The translations under genes and the position numbers were made by a program. Of a stretch of 52,954 nucleotides of DNA, positions 39,401 to 52,774 are shown piece by piece. The stretch spans positions 1-52,954 of the forward strand of contig JAEZHK010000017.1 of assembly GCA_023416655.1 (NCBI GenBank). Reading direction: 5' to 3'. The stretch comes from Bacillota bacterium. GTDB lineage: Bacteria; Bacillota; Clostridia; Christensenellales; Aristaeellaceae. How positions within the stretch are numbered: the stretch's first letter is position 1; each line of letters starts with the position of its first letter. Below the pieces are notes generated by a model. The model was given only the letters and a program-made list of their open reading frames with translations, was not told the DNA's origin and did not search any database.

Positions 39401-40620
39401 ACCAGACCCCGACGGCCAACCGATACGCCATCGGGCTATTCGGGCGGCGGAACGCGGGGAAATCGTCTCTGATCAACGCGCTTGCCGGTCAGCCCATCGC
39501 GGTCACATCCGACGTGCCGGGCACCACTACCGACCCCGTCAAAAAGGCGATGGAGCTTCTGCCCATCGGCCCGGTGGTGCTGATCGACACGGCGGGGCTC
39601 GACGACGAGGGCGAACTGGGCGCGAAGCGCGTGGAGAAGACCTACGAGGAACTTCGCCGCTGCAACCTGGCGCTGGTGGTGGCGGACGCGACTACAGGCG
39701 TTTCCGCCTTCGAGGAAAATTTCCTTGGTCAGCTCAAAAAGCGCCGTATCCCCGCGCTGCTGGTGCTTAACAAATCCGACGAGGCCATGTCGGACGGCGC
39801 GGCGCTCTCCGCGCTGGGCGCGCGGCTGGGCGTGACGGCGGTGGCGGTCAGCGCGCTGACCGGACAGGGCATCAATGAACTAAAAGAGCAGATCGTCCGC
39901 GCTTCGAACTATGAGGACGCGGAACCCGCGCTGGTGGGCGACCTGATCCAGCCGGGCGATTTCGTGGTGCTGGTCACGCCCATCGACAAGGCCGCGCCCA
40001 AGGGGCGGCTGATTCTGCCGCAACAGCAGACCATCCGGGACATCCTCGAAGTGGATGCCGTCGCCATCGTCACGAAGGAGCACGAACTCAGGCTGACGCT
40101 GGAAAAGCTGGGCGCGCCCCCGGCCCTCGTGATCACCGACTCGCAGGCGTTTTTGAAGGTGTCCGCAGACACGCCGCCTCAGATCCCTATGACCTCGTTC
40201 TCCATCCTGTTCGCGCGGCAAAAAGGAGATCTCGCTGAGATGGTCCGGGGCGTCAGGCGCATCGAGCGCCTCGGTCCGGGCGACAAGGTGCTGATCGTTG
40301 AGGGCTGCACCCACCACCGCCAGTCGGATGACATTGGAACCGTGAAGATCCCCCGCTGGATCCGCCAGATCGCGGGCGGCGGCATCGAGTTTGAATGGGC
40401 CAGCGGCGCGTGCTTCCCGAAGGATGTGTCCGGCTACAAGCTGGTCGTCCACTGCGGCGGCTGCATGCTGAACCGGCGGGAAATGTCCTTCCGGGCGGAG
40501 GAGGCGGCGTCGCAGGGCGTGGCCGTCACCAATTACGGCGTCCTGATCGCCTACGTGCTCGGCATCCTCCCCCGCGCGCTTGCGCCCTTCCCCGCCGCGC
40601 GGCTGGCGCTTGAGGAATAG
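39391..40620 (+). CDS. hydF: [FeFe]-hydrogenase maturation GTPase HydF
   Basis: Scaffold and GTPase that carries the di-iron precursor to apo-hydrogenase. 409 residues. GTPase domain: P-loop FGRRNAGKSSLINAL (near 17), VPGTTTDPV, DTAGLDDEG and LVLNKSD. Dimerisation and cluster domains follow; CTHHRQSDDIGTVKIPRW near 308 and HCGGCMLN near 355 provide the Cys-x-His and CxxC ligands of its [4Fe-4S] cluster. ATG 39391 after AAAGGAGG, within aspA. The hydrogenase structural gene itself is not in the window. Confidence 0.95.
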   Translation: MDMNQTPTANRYAIGLFGRRNAGKSSLINALAGQPIAVTSDVPGTTTDPVKKAMELLPIGPVVLIDTAGLDDEGELGAKRVEKTYEELRRCNLALVVADATTGVSAFEENFLGQLKKRRIPALLVLNKSDEAMSDGAALSALGARLGVTAVAVSALTGQGINELKEQIVRASNYEDAEPALVGDLIQPGDFVVLVTPIDKAAPKGRLILPQQQTIRDILEVDAVAIVTKEHELRLTLEKLGAPPALVITDSQAFLKVSADTPPQIPMTSFSILFARQKGDLAEMVRGVRRIERLGPGDKVLIVEGCTHHRQSDDIGTVKIPRWIRQIAGGGIEFEWASGACFPKDVSGYKLVVHCGGCMLNRREMSFRAEEAASQGVAVTNYGVLIAYVLGILPRALAPFPAARLALEE

Positions 40621-40652
40621 GTCGCGTTATAATCTCCGTCACTTGATCCAAC

Positions 40653-40816
40653 CGTTCCCGGCGACCTGTGCGCCGGGAACGTGTTTCACCCTCCAGTGCA
40701 CACACTGGAGGGTGAAACAATTCATCTGGTCAGCGGGCCGCTCGAAATTCCGAAGAATTTCAGGCCCGCGCAGATCCTCTTTCGCGTTGAAAAGCCGCAT
40801 GGCGGATTTTCAACGC
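40653..40816 (-). repeat. Structured intergenic element, copy 3
   Basis: Plus-strand order A 40653-40681 (CGTTCCCGGCG/CGCCGGGAACG, loop ACCTGTG), B 40683-40718 (GTTTCACCCTCCAGTG and complement, nearly perfect), C 40733-40769 (GCGGGCC/GGCCCGC around GAAATTC/GAATTTC) and D 40784-40816 (GCGTTGAAAA/TTTTCAACGC). Seen from carB-dapF it begins with D, two bases after the TAA. hydF ends 32 bases before A on the other side. Confidence 0.87.
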
Positions 40817-40818
40817 CA

Positions 40819-44857
<4,039 letters not shown>

Positions 44858-44874
<17 letters not shown>

Positions 44875-45946
44875 GGGCGCATTCCTCCATCTTCGTGACG
44901 AATTGGTCGAACAGGAAGGAAGTGTCCAGCGGGCCGCCCCGCGCCTCCGGGTGGAACTGCACGGTGAAGGCGTTGACAGTGTCGTACTCGACGCCCTCGT
45001 TGGTCAGGTCGTTGGCGTTTTCAAAGGACACCCGCGCGCCCGCGGGCAGGGTGTCCGCCACCACCTGGTAGCCGTGGTTCTGGCTGGTGATGTAGAGCCT
45101 GCCGGTCTTTGTATACCGCGCGGGCTGGTTCGCGCCGCGGTGGCCGTACTTGAGTTTTTCGGTCTTCGCGCCCATCGCCAGCGCCATCAGCTGGTGCCCC
45201 AGGCAGATGCCGAAGATGGGTACGCCGGTTTCGGCGAGCTTTTTCAGTTCCCGGATGATGGAGAGGTTGACCGCCGGGTCGCCGGGACCGTTGGAGAGCA
45301 GCACGCCGTCCGGGTTCAGCTTCAGGATTTCCTCGCAGGTGGACGACGCGGGCACTACGGTCACGCGGCATCCTCTGTCGATCATGGCCTGCGCCATGCC
45401 GTGCTTGAAGCCGAAATCCCACAAAACGACATGCCGGTTCCCTTCGCCCATCGCGTAGGGGGACTGGCAGGTGACCGCGTACACGTCGGAGGACAGCGCC
45501 TTATCCGAGAGCGCCCTGCAGAAGGCGGGAAGGTCTTGGGGGATTTCATTTAAGATCGCCGCGTTCATCACACCGGTCTCCCGGATGATGCGGGTCAGCG
45601 CGCGGGTGTCGAGGTCATACAGGCCGATGACGCCGCACTTTTTCAGATAGCTGTCGAGGTCCCCTTCCGAGCGGAAGTTTGAAGGCACTTCGCAGTACTG
45701 GCGCACGATGTAGGCGCTGAGCCTCGGGGAGTCGCTTTCAAAGTCCTCCCGCATGACGCCGTAGTTGCCGATCAGCGGAAACGTCTGCACCACGATCTGG
45801 CCGTGGTAGCTGGGGTCGGTCAGCGTCTCCACGTAGCCGACCATCGCCGTGGTGAACACCAGTTCCGCGGAGATCTCCCCGCCCGCGCCGAAGCGCCGGG
45901 CGGGAAATGTTTGCCCGGTCTCAAGCACCAAAACCGCATCGCTCAT
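44858..45946 (-). CDS. carA: Carbamoyl-phosphate synthase small (glutaminase) subunit
   Basis: Glutamine amidotransferase subunit that feeds ammonia to CarB. 362 residues. N-terminal domain VLETGQTFPARRFGAGGE and TDPSYHGQIVVQTFPLIGNYG; the class I glutaminase domain has the nucleophile Cys in FGICLGHQLMALA (near 245) and the His-Glu pair in VQFHPEA near 330. Starts after a terminator-like hairpin that separates it from argF by 66 bases; ends inside the start of carB. Confidence 0.95.
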
Positions 45947-45970
45947 CCTGTTATCCCCCGTTGTTTTTTC

Positions 45971-46003
45971 TAAAAAATGGGCGGATGGTTCGCACCACCG
46001 CCC
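45971..46003 (-). terminator. Terminator-like hairpin between argF and carA
   Basis: On the minus strand GGGCGGTGGT (46003-45994) and ACCATCCGCCC (45989-45979) form a stem with a four-base loop, followed by ATTTTTTA. It can reduce read-through from arg genes into carAB. Confidence 0.75.
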
Positions 46004-46012
46004 TTAAAAAAG

Positions 46013-46918
46013 TCATCCCATCAATTTTACCAGCACGGCCTTCTGCGCGTGGAGCCTGTTTTCCGCCTCATCGAAAATTTCGGCGGCGTGGGCTTCGAAA
46101 ACATCCTCGGTGATCTCCTCCCCGCGGTGGGCGGGCAGGCAATGCTGCACCATCGCCTTGGGATTGGCAAGCTTCATGAGCGGTTCCCCGATCTGATAGC
46201 CAGTAAAAGCCTTCTCGCGCTCGGCCTTCTCGCCCTCCTGCCCCATGGACGCCCAAACGTCGGTCACCAAGACATCCGCGCCGGTCGCGGCCGCCTCGGG
46301 GCTGTCGGTGAGTTCAAACTGATCTCCGTACTCTTTCGCGAAGTCGAGGACAATCGGGTCGGGGCGATAATTCTCCGGGCAGGCCACGGAGACCTTCATG
46401 CCGCACTTGAGCCCGCCGACGATGAGCGTGTTCGCCATGTTGTTGCCGTCTCCGATGAAAGCCAGCTTCAGCCCTTCGAGCTTTCCAAAGTACTCGCGCA
46501 CGGTCATCAGGTCCGCCAGCACCTGGCAGGGGTGATAGAGGTCGGTCAGGCCGTTGATGACTGGAATAGAGCCGAATTTCGCCAGGTCCTCGACCTCCTG
46601 CTGGGCGAAGGTGCGGATCATGATGCCGTCGATATAGCGAGACAATACGCGGGCGGTGTCCTGCACGGGTTCGCCCCGCCCGATCTGAAGGTCCCGGTTC
46701 GAGAGGAACAGCGCGGAACCGCCCAGCTGGTACATGCCCACCTCAAACGAGACGCGGGTGCGGGTGGACGCCTTCTGGAAGATCATGCCCAGCGTCTTCC
46801 CGGCGAGCAGCGGTTTATGGATGCCGCGCCGGTGGTCGGCCTTGAGTTCATCGGCCAAGCTCAGAATGTCCAGGATTTCCTCGCGGGTCAGGTCGTTCAG
46901 CGACAGCAGGTGTTTCAT
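46013..46918 (-). CDS. argF: Ornithine carbamoyltransferase
   Basis: Cytoplasmic enzyme joining carbamoyl phosphate and ornithine to citrulline. 301 residues: carbamoyl-phosphate motif KASTRTRVSFEVG (near 50), DGIMIRTFAQQEV, VINGLTDLYHPCQVLADLMT (near 122-141), DVWASMGQEG and HCLPAHRGEEI (near 262) with ornithine-site Cys. Complete. The start directly follows the argD stop. Confidence 0.95.
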   Translation of the reverse strand: MKHLLSLNDLTREEILDILSLADELKADHRRGIHKPLLAGKTLGMIFQKASTRTRVSFEVGMYQLGGSALFLSNRDLQIGRGEPVQDTARVLSRYIDGIMIRTFAQQEVEDLAKFGSIPVINGLTDLYHPCQVLADLMTVREYFGKLEGLKLAFIGDGNNMANTLIVGGLKCGMKVSVACPENYRPDPIVLDFAKEYGDQFELTDSPEAAATGADVLVTDVWASMGQEGEKAEREKAFTGYQIGEPLMKLANPKAMVQHCLPAHRGEEITEDVFEAHAAEIFDEAENRLHAQKAVLVKLMG

Positions 46919-48103
46919 CTAGTTCTCTCCTTCCAGGCTTCCGATGGCCCCGGTCAGCGCCGCGAGTCCGCGGTCGATCTCCGGATAGGTGATCGTGAGC
47001 GGCGGCAGGAGCCTTAGTTTTTTCTTGGCGGTAAGGGTCAGCACGCCTTTTTTGATGCCCGCGGCGACCAGCTGCTGCGCGGTGAAGCCCGAAAGCTCTA
47101 TGCCCAGCATGAGGCCAAGCCCGGTTACGGACTCGATGCCGTGCAGGCGGCACAGTTTCTCCCGGATGTAGGCGCCCTTCTCGCGGACGCTCTCCAAGAA
47201 CGCCTCGTCCAAGCGGTTGAGCACTTCCGCCGCGCCCGCGCAGGCAACCGGGTTCGCGCCAAAGGTGGAGCCGTGGTCCCCGTGGCCCAGAACGCCCTGG
47301 GTTTTCTCGTTCATCAGCGCCGCGCCGATGGGCAGCCCCGCGCCCAGTCCCTTCGCGCAGGTGATGATGTCCGGCTGGATTCCGTACTGCTGGCAGGCGA
47401 AGAGGCTTCCGGTGCGCCCGATGCCGGTCTGCACCTCGTCCACGATCACCAGAATGTCATGCGCCTGGCAGTACTCCGTCACCGCCTGAACGTAGGGCTG
47501 TTCCAGCGGCACGATGCCGCCCTCGCCCTGCACCATCTCCATCATGATGGCGCACACGGTACCGTCGAGTTTGGGCAGCGTGTCCTCAAGATTCGGCAGC
47601 GCGCGGACGAAGCCCGGGGTGAACGGCATGAAGAAGCGGTGGAAGCTGTCCTGCCCGGTGGCGGAGACGGTGGTCACCGTCCGGCCGTGGAAGCTGTTCT
47701 CCAGGGTCACGATGTTCGAGCGGCCCTCGCCGTACTTGTCGAAGGAATACTTGCGGGAGACCTTGATGGCGCACTCGTTGGCCTCCGCGCCGCTGTTGGC
47801 GAAGAAGGCCTTCCGCATACCGGCGCGCGTTGAGAGCATCTCCGCCACCTTGCCGCAGGGCTCGGTGTAGAAGAGGTTGGAGGTATGCTGCAGCTTCTGA
47901 AGCTGCGCCGTCACCGCCTCCAGCCAGCAGGGGTCGGCATAGCCCAGTGAGTTCACGCCGATGCCGCTGGTGAAGTCGATGTACTCGTTGCCTTCCTCGT
48001 CCCAGCAGGTGGCGTTTTTGCCGCTTGCCAGCGCCACCGGGAACCGGTTGTAGGTCCCGGCCACGTAGGTCTGATCCTTCGCGCGAATCTCCTCAAAACT
48101 CAT
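46919..48103 (-). CDS. argD: Acetylornithine aminotransferase
   Basis: PLP aminotransferase of 394 residues, N-acetylornithine to N-acetylglutamate semialdehyde (also possibly succinyl-DAP in lysine synthesis). Class III features: IDFTSGIGVNSLGYADP, SGAEANECAIKVSRKY, SFHGRTVTTVSATGQ, VDEVQTGIGRTG and the PLP-lysine in IITCAKGLGAGLPIGA (near 245). Ends against argF; begins nine bases after argB. Confidence 0.95.
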   Translation of the reverse strand: MSFEEIRAKDQTYVAGTYNRFPVALASGKNATCWDEEGNEYIDFTSGIGVNSLGYADPCWLEAVTAQLQKLQHTSNLFYTEPCGKVAEMLSTRAGMRKAFFANSGAEANECAIKVSRKYSFDKYGEGRSNIVTLENSFHGRTVTTVSATGQDSFHRFFMPFTPGFVRALPNLEDTLPKLDGTVCAIMMEMVQGEGGIVPLEQPYVQAVTEYCQAHDILVIVDEVQTGIGRTGSLFACQQYGIQPDIITCAKGLGAGLPIGAALMNEKTQGVLGHGDHGSTFGANPVACAGAAEVLNRLDEAFLESVREKGAYIREKLCRLHGIESVTGLGLMLGIELSGFTAQQLVAAGIKKGVLTLTAKKKLRLLPPLTITYPEIDRGLAALTGAIGSLEGEN

Positions 48104-48112
48104 GCTGATACC

Positions 48113-48976
48113 TCATTTCACAAACATCGTGCCGATGCCCTCGTCGGAAAACATCTCGATCAGGATGGAGTGCGGGATCCGGCCGTCGATCATGAACGCC
48201 TTTTTGACGCCGTCGCGCACCGCCTTTTCGCAGGAGCGCACCTTCGGAATCATGCCGCCGGATACCTTGCCACCGGCAATCAGCTGATCCACCTCGTCTA
48301 TCTTAACCACCGGGATCAGGGAATTCTCGTCGCTGACGTTGTTCATGAGGCCGCGGATGTCGGTCAGCGCGATCATGTTCTCGGCCCTTAGCGCGGAGGC
48401 GATTTCGGCGGCGGCTGTGTCGGCGTTGATGTTGTAGGCCATGCCGCCCTCGTCCACGCCCACGGTGGCGATGACGGGGATGTACCCGTCGGCGAGCGCG
48501 TTCATGATCGGTGCGGTGTCAACCTTCGTGATCTCGCCCACGTAACCCAGTTCGGGCTTGCCCTCGATCTTCTCCGCCTGAATCATGCGCCCGTCGATGC
48601 CGCAAAGCCCGATCGCCTTGCCGCCGCACACGCCGATGAGGCTGACGAGATCCTTGTTGGTCTTTCCGGCCAGCACCATCTGGACCACTTCCATGCTCTC
48701 CTCGTCGGTGCATCGGAGGCCGTCCATGAACTTTGACGGGATGCCAAGGCGCGAGAGCATCTGGCTGATCTCAGGTCCCCCGCCGTGCACCAGCACCACC
48801 TTGACGCCCACCTGCGCCAGAAGCACAATGTCCGTCATGACCGCCTGCTTCAGCCGCGGGTTGATCATGGCGTTGCCGCCGTACTTGACCACGACGATCT
48901 TGCCGGTGTACTTCTGGATGTAGGGCAGCGCGGCGGTGAGCACATCCGCTCGCATCTCCTCGGCGATGGTTGGCAT
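48113..48976 (-). CDS. argB: Acetylglutamate kinase
   Basis: Second step of arginine synthesis, 287 residues. ATP/acetylglutamate motifs IVVVKYGGNAMINPRL (near 27), KVVLVHGGGPEISQML (near 62) and NINADTAAAEIASAL (near 187). An N-terminal helix MPTIAEEMRADVLTAALPYI is like that of arginine-inhibited hexameric kinases. ATG at 48976 after GGGAGGA is preferred to TTG at 48994. Confidence 0.95.
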   Translation of the reverse strand: MPTIAEEMRADVLTAALPYIQKYTGKIVVVKYGGNAMINPRLKQAVMTDIVLLAQVGVKVVLVHGGGPEISQMLSRLGIPSKFMDGLRCTDEESMEVVQMVLAGKTNKDLVSLIGVCGGKAIGLCGIDGRMIQAEKIEGKPELGYVGEITKVDTAPIMNALADGYIPVIATVGVDEGGMAYNINADTAAAEIASALRAENMIALTDIRGLMNNVSDENSLIPVVKIDEVDQLIAGGKVSGGMIPKVRSCEKAVRDGVKKAFMIDGRIPHSILIEMFSDEGIGTMFVK

Positions 48977-48990
48977 GGCGTATTCCTCCC

Positions 48991-50205
48991 TCAAGTGCGG
49001 TAATCGCCGTTGATTTTCACGTAGTCGTAGGTCAGGTCGCAGCCCCAGGCGGTGGCGGAGGATTCACCCTGATGCATATCGATGTCCACGCGGATTTCCT
49101 TTTCGAGGAGGATGGCTTTCGCTTCCGGTTCGGAAAACGGCACACCGTTTCCGTCCGCGCATACCTGAATCTTCCCGGCGGGCGACGACAGCCACACTTC
49201 GATCTTTGATACGTCGAACTCCGCCTCCGCGTAGCCGATGGCGCAGAGGATGCGGCCCCAGTTGGCGTCCGCGCCAAACATGGCGGCCTTGAAAAGGTTG
49301 GACATGACCACGGACTTGGCGACGGTCCGGGCGGTTGGAACGTCCGGCGCGCCGGAGACCGCGATTTCAAGGAGCTTCGTCGCGCCCTCGCCGTCAGCGG
49401 CGATCATGCGGGCAATACGGGTGGCGACTTCCTTCAGGCCGGCGACGAAGGCGTCAAAGCAGCTTCCTTCTTCGTCGATCCACCGGTTCTCCGCGAGGCC
49501 GCTGGCCATGACGGACACCATGTCGTTGGTGGAGGTGTCCCCGTCCACCGAGACCATGTTGTAGGTTTCGTCCACCACCAGCTTAAGCGCCTTTTGCAGC
49601 ATGGGCGCTGAGATCGAGCAGTCGGTGGTGATGAAGGACAGCATCGTGGCCATGTTGGGCCGGATCATGCCGCTGCCCTTGGCCATCGCGCCGACGGTGA
49701 CTGTCTTGCCGTCCACTTCGAATTCAATGGCCACTTCTTTGGGCTTTAGGTCGGTCGTCATGATGGCAACCTGCGCCTCGTGCGCGCCGTCCTTTGTGAG
49801 CTTCGGCCCCAGTTCCCGGATGCCCCGCTCGACCGGTTCCAGCGGCAGCGGCTGCCCGATGACGCCGGTTGAGCCGATGATGACGTAGGTGGGGGCGATG
49901 CCCAGCGCCCGGCCCGTGAACTCGCACATCTTCTCGGCGATGTACACGCCATCGGCGTTGCAGGTGTTGGCGTTGCCGCTGTTGCAGACGATGGCCTGCG
50001 CGATTCCGTTTTCGAGGTTCTTTCGGGTTACGGTGATGGGCGCGCCGTACACCTTGTTTTTCGTATACACCGCCGCCGCCGTGCAGGGCACTTCGCACTT
50101 GACCAGCGCCAGGTCGTTCTTAGTGCTCGACTTCTTGATGCCGCAGCGGATGCCGCCCGCCACAAAACCCTTGGGCGCGCACACGCCGCCCGGAACGTCA
50201 CGCAT
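48991..50205 (-). CDS. argJ: Bifunctional ornithine acetyltransferase / N-acetylglutamate synthase
   Basis: A 404-residue Ntn-type enzyme that recycles the acetyl group between acetylornithine and glutamate. The self-cleavage site is in KGSGMIRPNMATMLSFITTD (near 180-200), with Thr after MA as nucleophile; the start GGVCAPKGFVAGGIRCGIKK and the later VDGDTSTNDMVSVMASG are family typical. The first step from glutamate is also possible. The C-terminus DYRT is complete. Preceded by element copy 4. Confidence 0.95.
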   Translation of the reverse strand: MRDVPGGVCAPKGFVAGGIRCGIKKSSTKNDLALVKCEVPCTAAAVYTKNKVYGAPITVTRKNLENGIAQAIVCNSGNANTCNADGVYIAEKMCEFTGRALGIAPTYVIIGSTGVIGQPLPLEPVERGIRELGPKLTKDGAHEAQVAIMTTDLKPKEVAIEFEVDGKTVTVGAMAKGSGMIRPNMATMLSFITTDCSISAPMLQKALKLVVDETYNMVSVDGDTSTNDMVSVMASGLAENRWIDEEGSCFDAFVAGLKEVATRIARMIAADGEGATKLLEIAVSGAPDVPTARTVAKSVVMSNLFKAAMFGADANWGRILCAIGYAEAEFDVSKIEVWLSSPAGKIQVCADGNGVPFSEPEAKAILLEKEIRVDIDMHQGESSATAWGCDLTYDYVKINGDYRT

Positions 50206-50255
50206 CTAAAACCCTCCTTAGAACCCTGTCGGTCATTCCTTCAAGGCTCAGATCG

Positions 50256-50415
50256 GAACCGGCGACCTGTGCGCCGGTTCTGGTTTCGGTCGCCAGTGCG
50301 CACACTGGCGACTGAAACAATTCCTTAAGTCAGTGGGCCGCCCGGAAAATCCAGAGATTTTCAGGCCCACGCAGATTTCCCGACACGTTGAAAAGCCACT
50401 TGTGGATTTTCAACG
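50256..50415 (-). repeat. Structured intergenic element, copy 4
   Basis: Plus-strand order A 50256-50280 (GAACCGGCG/CGCCGGTTC, loop ACCTGTG), B 50283-50318 (GTTTCGGTCGCCAGTG and complement), C 50333-50370 (GTGGGCC/GGCCCAC around GGAAAATC/GATTTTC) and D 50386-50415 (CGTTGAAAA/TTTTCAACG around GCCAC/GTGG). It lies inside the arg gene run: D starts two bases after the argC stop and A ends 50 bases before argJ. Confidence 0.87.
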
Positions 50416-50416
50416 C

Positions 50417-51346
50417 TCAGCGTAGCGATTTGTACTCGTCGAGACCCAGCGCGATGTTCATGTTCTGCACCGCTGCGCCCGACGCGCCTTTGCCCAGGTT
50501 GTCGAGCACCGCCGTCAGCGTCACCTGCTCCGAATTGCCCGTCACGTACAGGTTCATCCGGTCGGTGCCGGTCAAAAGGTTCGCGGGCAGGAAGCCGCCC
50601 TCCGGCGCGCCGAGGACTGAGATCAGTTTCGCGCCCTCGTAGAACTCCGAAACGGCCTCCCGCAGGGAATCGGGCGATATGCCCTTTTCGAACTGTCCCG
50701 CCCACAGCGGCACCGAGACCGACATGCCAGCGTAGTAGTCGCAGACCAGTGGGTTAAAAAGCGGCAGATTCTTAAGTTCGGACACCTTCTGCATCTCCGG
50801 CAGGTGCTTGTGGTTGAGGCCCAGCGCGTACAGCCGGGGGCTGTCAAATTCCCTCGCCCGTTCCGGGTTCTCGTACTGGGCGATGCCCTTTTTGCCCGCG
50901 CCGCTGTAGCCGGAGACCGCGTGGCAGGTGAGCTTGGATCCGGGATCGATCAGCCCCAGTTTTACCAGCGGGTAGACGATGGCGCTAAATCCCGTGGCGT
51001 AGCAGCCGGGGTTCGTGATGCGAAGGCCCTTTTCGACCGCCGCCCGGTGCTCCTTCGACAGCTCCGGGAAGCCGTAGGCCCAGCCGGGCGCGACCCGGTG
51101 CGCGGTGGAGGCGTCGATCACGCGGGTATTGGGGTTTGTGACCAGCTTGACGGCCTCAATGGCGGCGGCGTCCGGCAGGCACAGGAAGACCAAATCGGCC
51201 TGATTCATGAGCCGCGCCCGCTCGGTTTCGTCCTTGCGGAGCGCTTCTTCGATCACGAGCACCTCAACGTCGTCCCGCCCGGAAAGCCGCCCGGCGAGCT
51301 GCAGGCCCGTGGTACCCTCCTGGCCGTCGATGAATACCTTATGCAT
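50417..51346 (-). CDS. argC: N-acetyl-gamma-glutamyl-phosphate reductase, short type
   Basis: NADPH-dependent third step of arginine synthesis. 309 residues, the size of the type 2 ArgC and not the longer 340-350 form. Rossmann start VFIDGQEGTTGLQLAGRLSG, VFLCLPDAAAIEAV, the catalytic Cys in ITNPGCYATGFSAIV (near 115), and the His region LNHKHLPEMQ near 200. Its start overlaps the end of argH by eight bases. Confidence 0.94.
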   Translation of the reverse strand: MHKVFIDGQEGTTGLQLAGRLSGRDDVEVLVIEEALRKDETERARLMNQADLVFLCLPDAAAIEAVKLVTNPNTRVIDASTAHRVAPGWAYGFPELSKEHRAAVEKGLRITNPGCYATGFSAIVYPLVKLGLIDPGSKLTCHAVSGYSGAGKKGIAQYENPERAREFDSPRLYALGLNHKHLPEMQKVSELKNLPLFNPLVCDYYAGMSVSVPLWAGQFEKGISPDSLREAVSEFYEGAKLISVLGAPEGGFLPANLLTGTDRMNLYVTGNSEQVTLTAVLDNLGKGASGAAVQNMNIALGLDEYKSLR

Positions 51347-52715
51347 CCTTCAAAAGCTCCTTCACCAAATCGATCTGCCGCAGGACGGCCTCCGGCGCTG
51401 GCCCGCCGTCCACGCATCGCAAACGCACGCAGCGGGCGAGATCGATGGCCTCGTACACGTCCGCCTCAAAGGCGGTGTGCGCTTCCCTGTACCCCTCAAG
51501 CGGCAGGGTTTCCAGCGTCAGACCGGCTTCGATGCAGGTGCGCACCAGCTTCCCGGTCACGTTGTAGGCGTCCCGGAAGGGAACGCCCTTCTTCGTCAGA
51601 TAGTCCGCGCAGTCGGTGGCGTTGAGGAAGCCCTTCGCCGCGGCGGCGCGCATCACATCCTTGTGGAAGGTGGCGCTCTTCAGCATCGGCGCGAAGACTT
51701 CGAGACACAGCCCCGCGGTGTCCACCGCGTCGAAGACCGCTTCCTTGTCCTCCTGCATGTCCTTGTTGTATGCCAGCGGCAGCGCCTTCATGGTGGTGAG
51801 GAGCGCCATCAGATCGCCATAGACCCGGCCCGTCTTGCCGCGCACGAGCTCCGCGATGTCCGGGTTCTTCTTCTGCGGCATGATGGAGGAGCCGGTCGTA
51901 AACTCGTCGCCCAGCGTCGCGAAGCGGTACTCCCAGGAGCACCACAGCGCGAATTCCTCCGCGAAGCGGGAGAGGTGCATCATCAGGATCGACAGGTCAC
52001 TGAGAAGCTCCAGCGCGAAGTCCCGGTCGGACACCGCGTCCATGCTGTTGAGCGAGATGCCTTTCAGGCCCAGCTGCGCCGCCACGTCCATCCGGTCGAT
52101 GGGGTATGTGGTCCCCGCCAGCGCGCCCGCGCCCAGCGGGGAGATCCGCGTGCGGCGGTCGCAGTCGTTCAGCCGATCGATGTCCCGGAGCAGCATCGAT
52201 GCGTAAGCCATCAGGTGGTGGGCCAGCGTCACCGGCTGCGCCCGCTGCAGGTGGGTGTAGCCGGGCATGACGGTTTCCAGGTGCTCCTCCGCGACCTCGA
52301 CCACCGCCCAGGCCAGCGACTTCGCGCCCGCCTTGAGCTTTGCGATCTCGCTGGAGAGGTGCAGCCTGAGGTCCAGCGCCACCTGGTCGTTCCGGCTCCG
52401 GGCGGTGTGCAGCTTCTTGCCCGCGTCGCCGATTCGCTGGGTGAGTTCCCCCTCGACAAAGGTGTGGATGTCCTCGGCGGTCTGGTCGATTTCAAGCGTG
52501 CCCGCCTCGATCTCGGATAGGATGCCTTTGAGGCCCTCCGCGATGGCGGCGGCTTCAGTTTCCGTAAGGAGGCCGATGTGGCCCAGCATGGTGGAGTGGG
52601 CGATGGAGCCCGTGATGTCCTCCCGGAACATGCGCTGGTCAAACCCGATGGACGAATTGAGCTTATTCAGCCGCTCATCCACCTCGCCGGAAAGCCTTCC
52701 CGCCCACAGCTTCAT
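51339..52715 (-). CDS. argH: Argininosuccinate lyase
   Basis: Last enzyme of arginine synthesis, 458 residues, argininosuccinate to arginine and fumarate. It starts MKLWAGRLSGEVDERLNKLN, has the TARSRNDQVALDLRL block near 105-120 with TxRSRND, and the fumarase-family signature TGSSIMPQKKNPD near 275-290, whose serine is catalytic. The start at 52715 matches other ArgH N-termini; longer in-frame ATGs (52736) are less likely. Confidence 0.95.
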   Translation of the reverse strand: MKLWAGRLSGEVDERLNKLNSSIGFDQRMFREDITGSIAHSTMLGHIGLLTETEAAAIAEGLKGILSEIEAGTLEIDQTAEDIHTFVEGELTQRIGDAGKKLHTARSRNDQVALDLRLHLSSEIAKLKAGAKSLAWAVVEVAEEHLETVMPGYTHLQRAQPVTLAHHLMAYASMLLRDIDRLNDCDRRTRISPLGAGALAGTTYPIDRMDVAAQLGLKGISLNSMDAVSDRDFALELLSDLSILMMHLSRFAEEFALWCSWEYRFATLGDEFTTGSSIMPQKKNPDIAELVRGKTGRVYGDLMALLTTMKALPLAYNKDMQEDKEAVFDAVDTAGLCLEVFAPMLKSATFHKDVMRAAAAKGFLNATDCADYLTKKGVPFRDAYNVTGKLVRTCIEAGLTLETLPLEGYREAHTAFEADVYEAIDLARCVRLRCVDGGPAPEAVLRQIDLVKELLKDA

Positions 52716-52734
52716 GCCCTGACCCCCATTTTTC

Positions 52735-52763
52735 ATTCGGCCCGGCTGCGCGCCGGGCCGAAT
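52735..52763. promoter_or_regulatory. Perfect hairpin between argG and argH
   Basis: ATTCGGCCCGGC (52735-52746) and GCCGGGCCGAAT (52752-52763), loop of 5. A T-run follows on the plus strand only, so for the minus-strand arg transcript it is an mRNA stem and not a standard terminator. Confidence 0.6.
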
Positions 52764-52774
52764 ATTTTTCACGC

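Noticed and set aside
40626..40633. TATAAT just after hydF as a promoter for a small RNA from element copy 3
   Set aside because: No -35 box at 16-18 bases upstream (the best TTGAGG is 12 bases away), and other copies lack the box.
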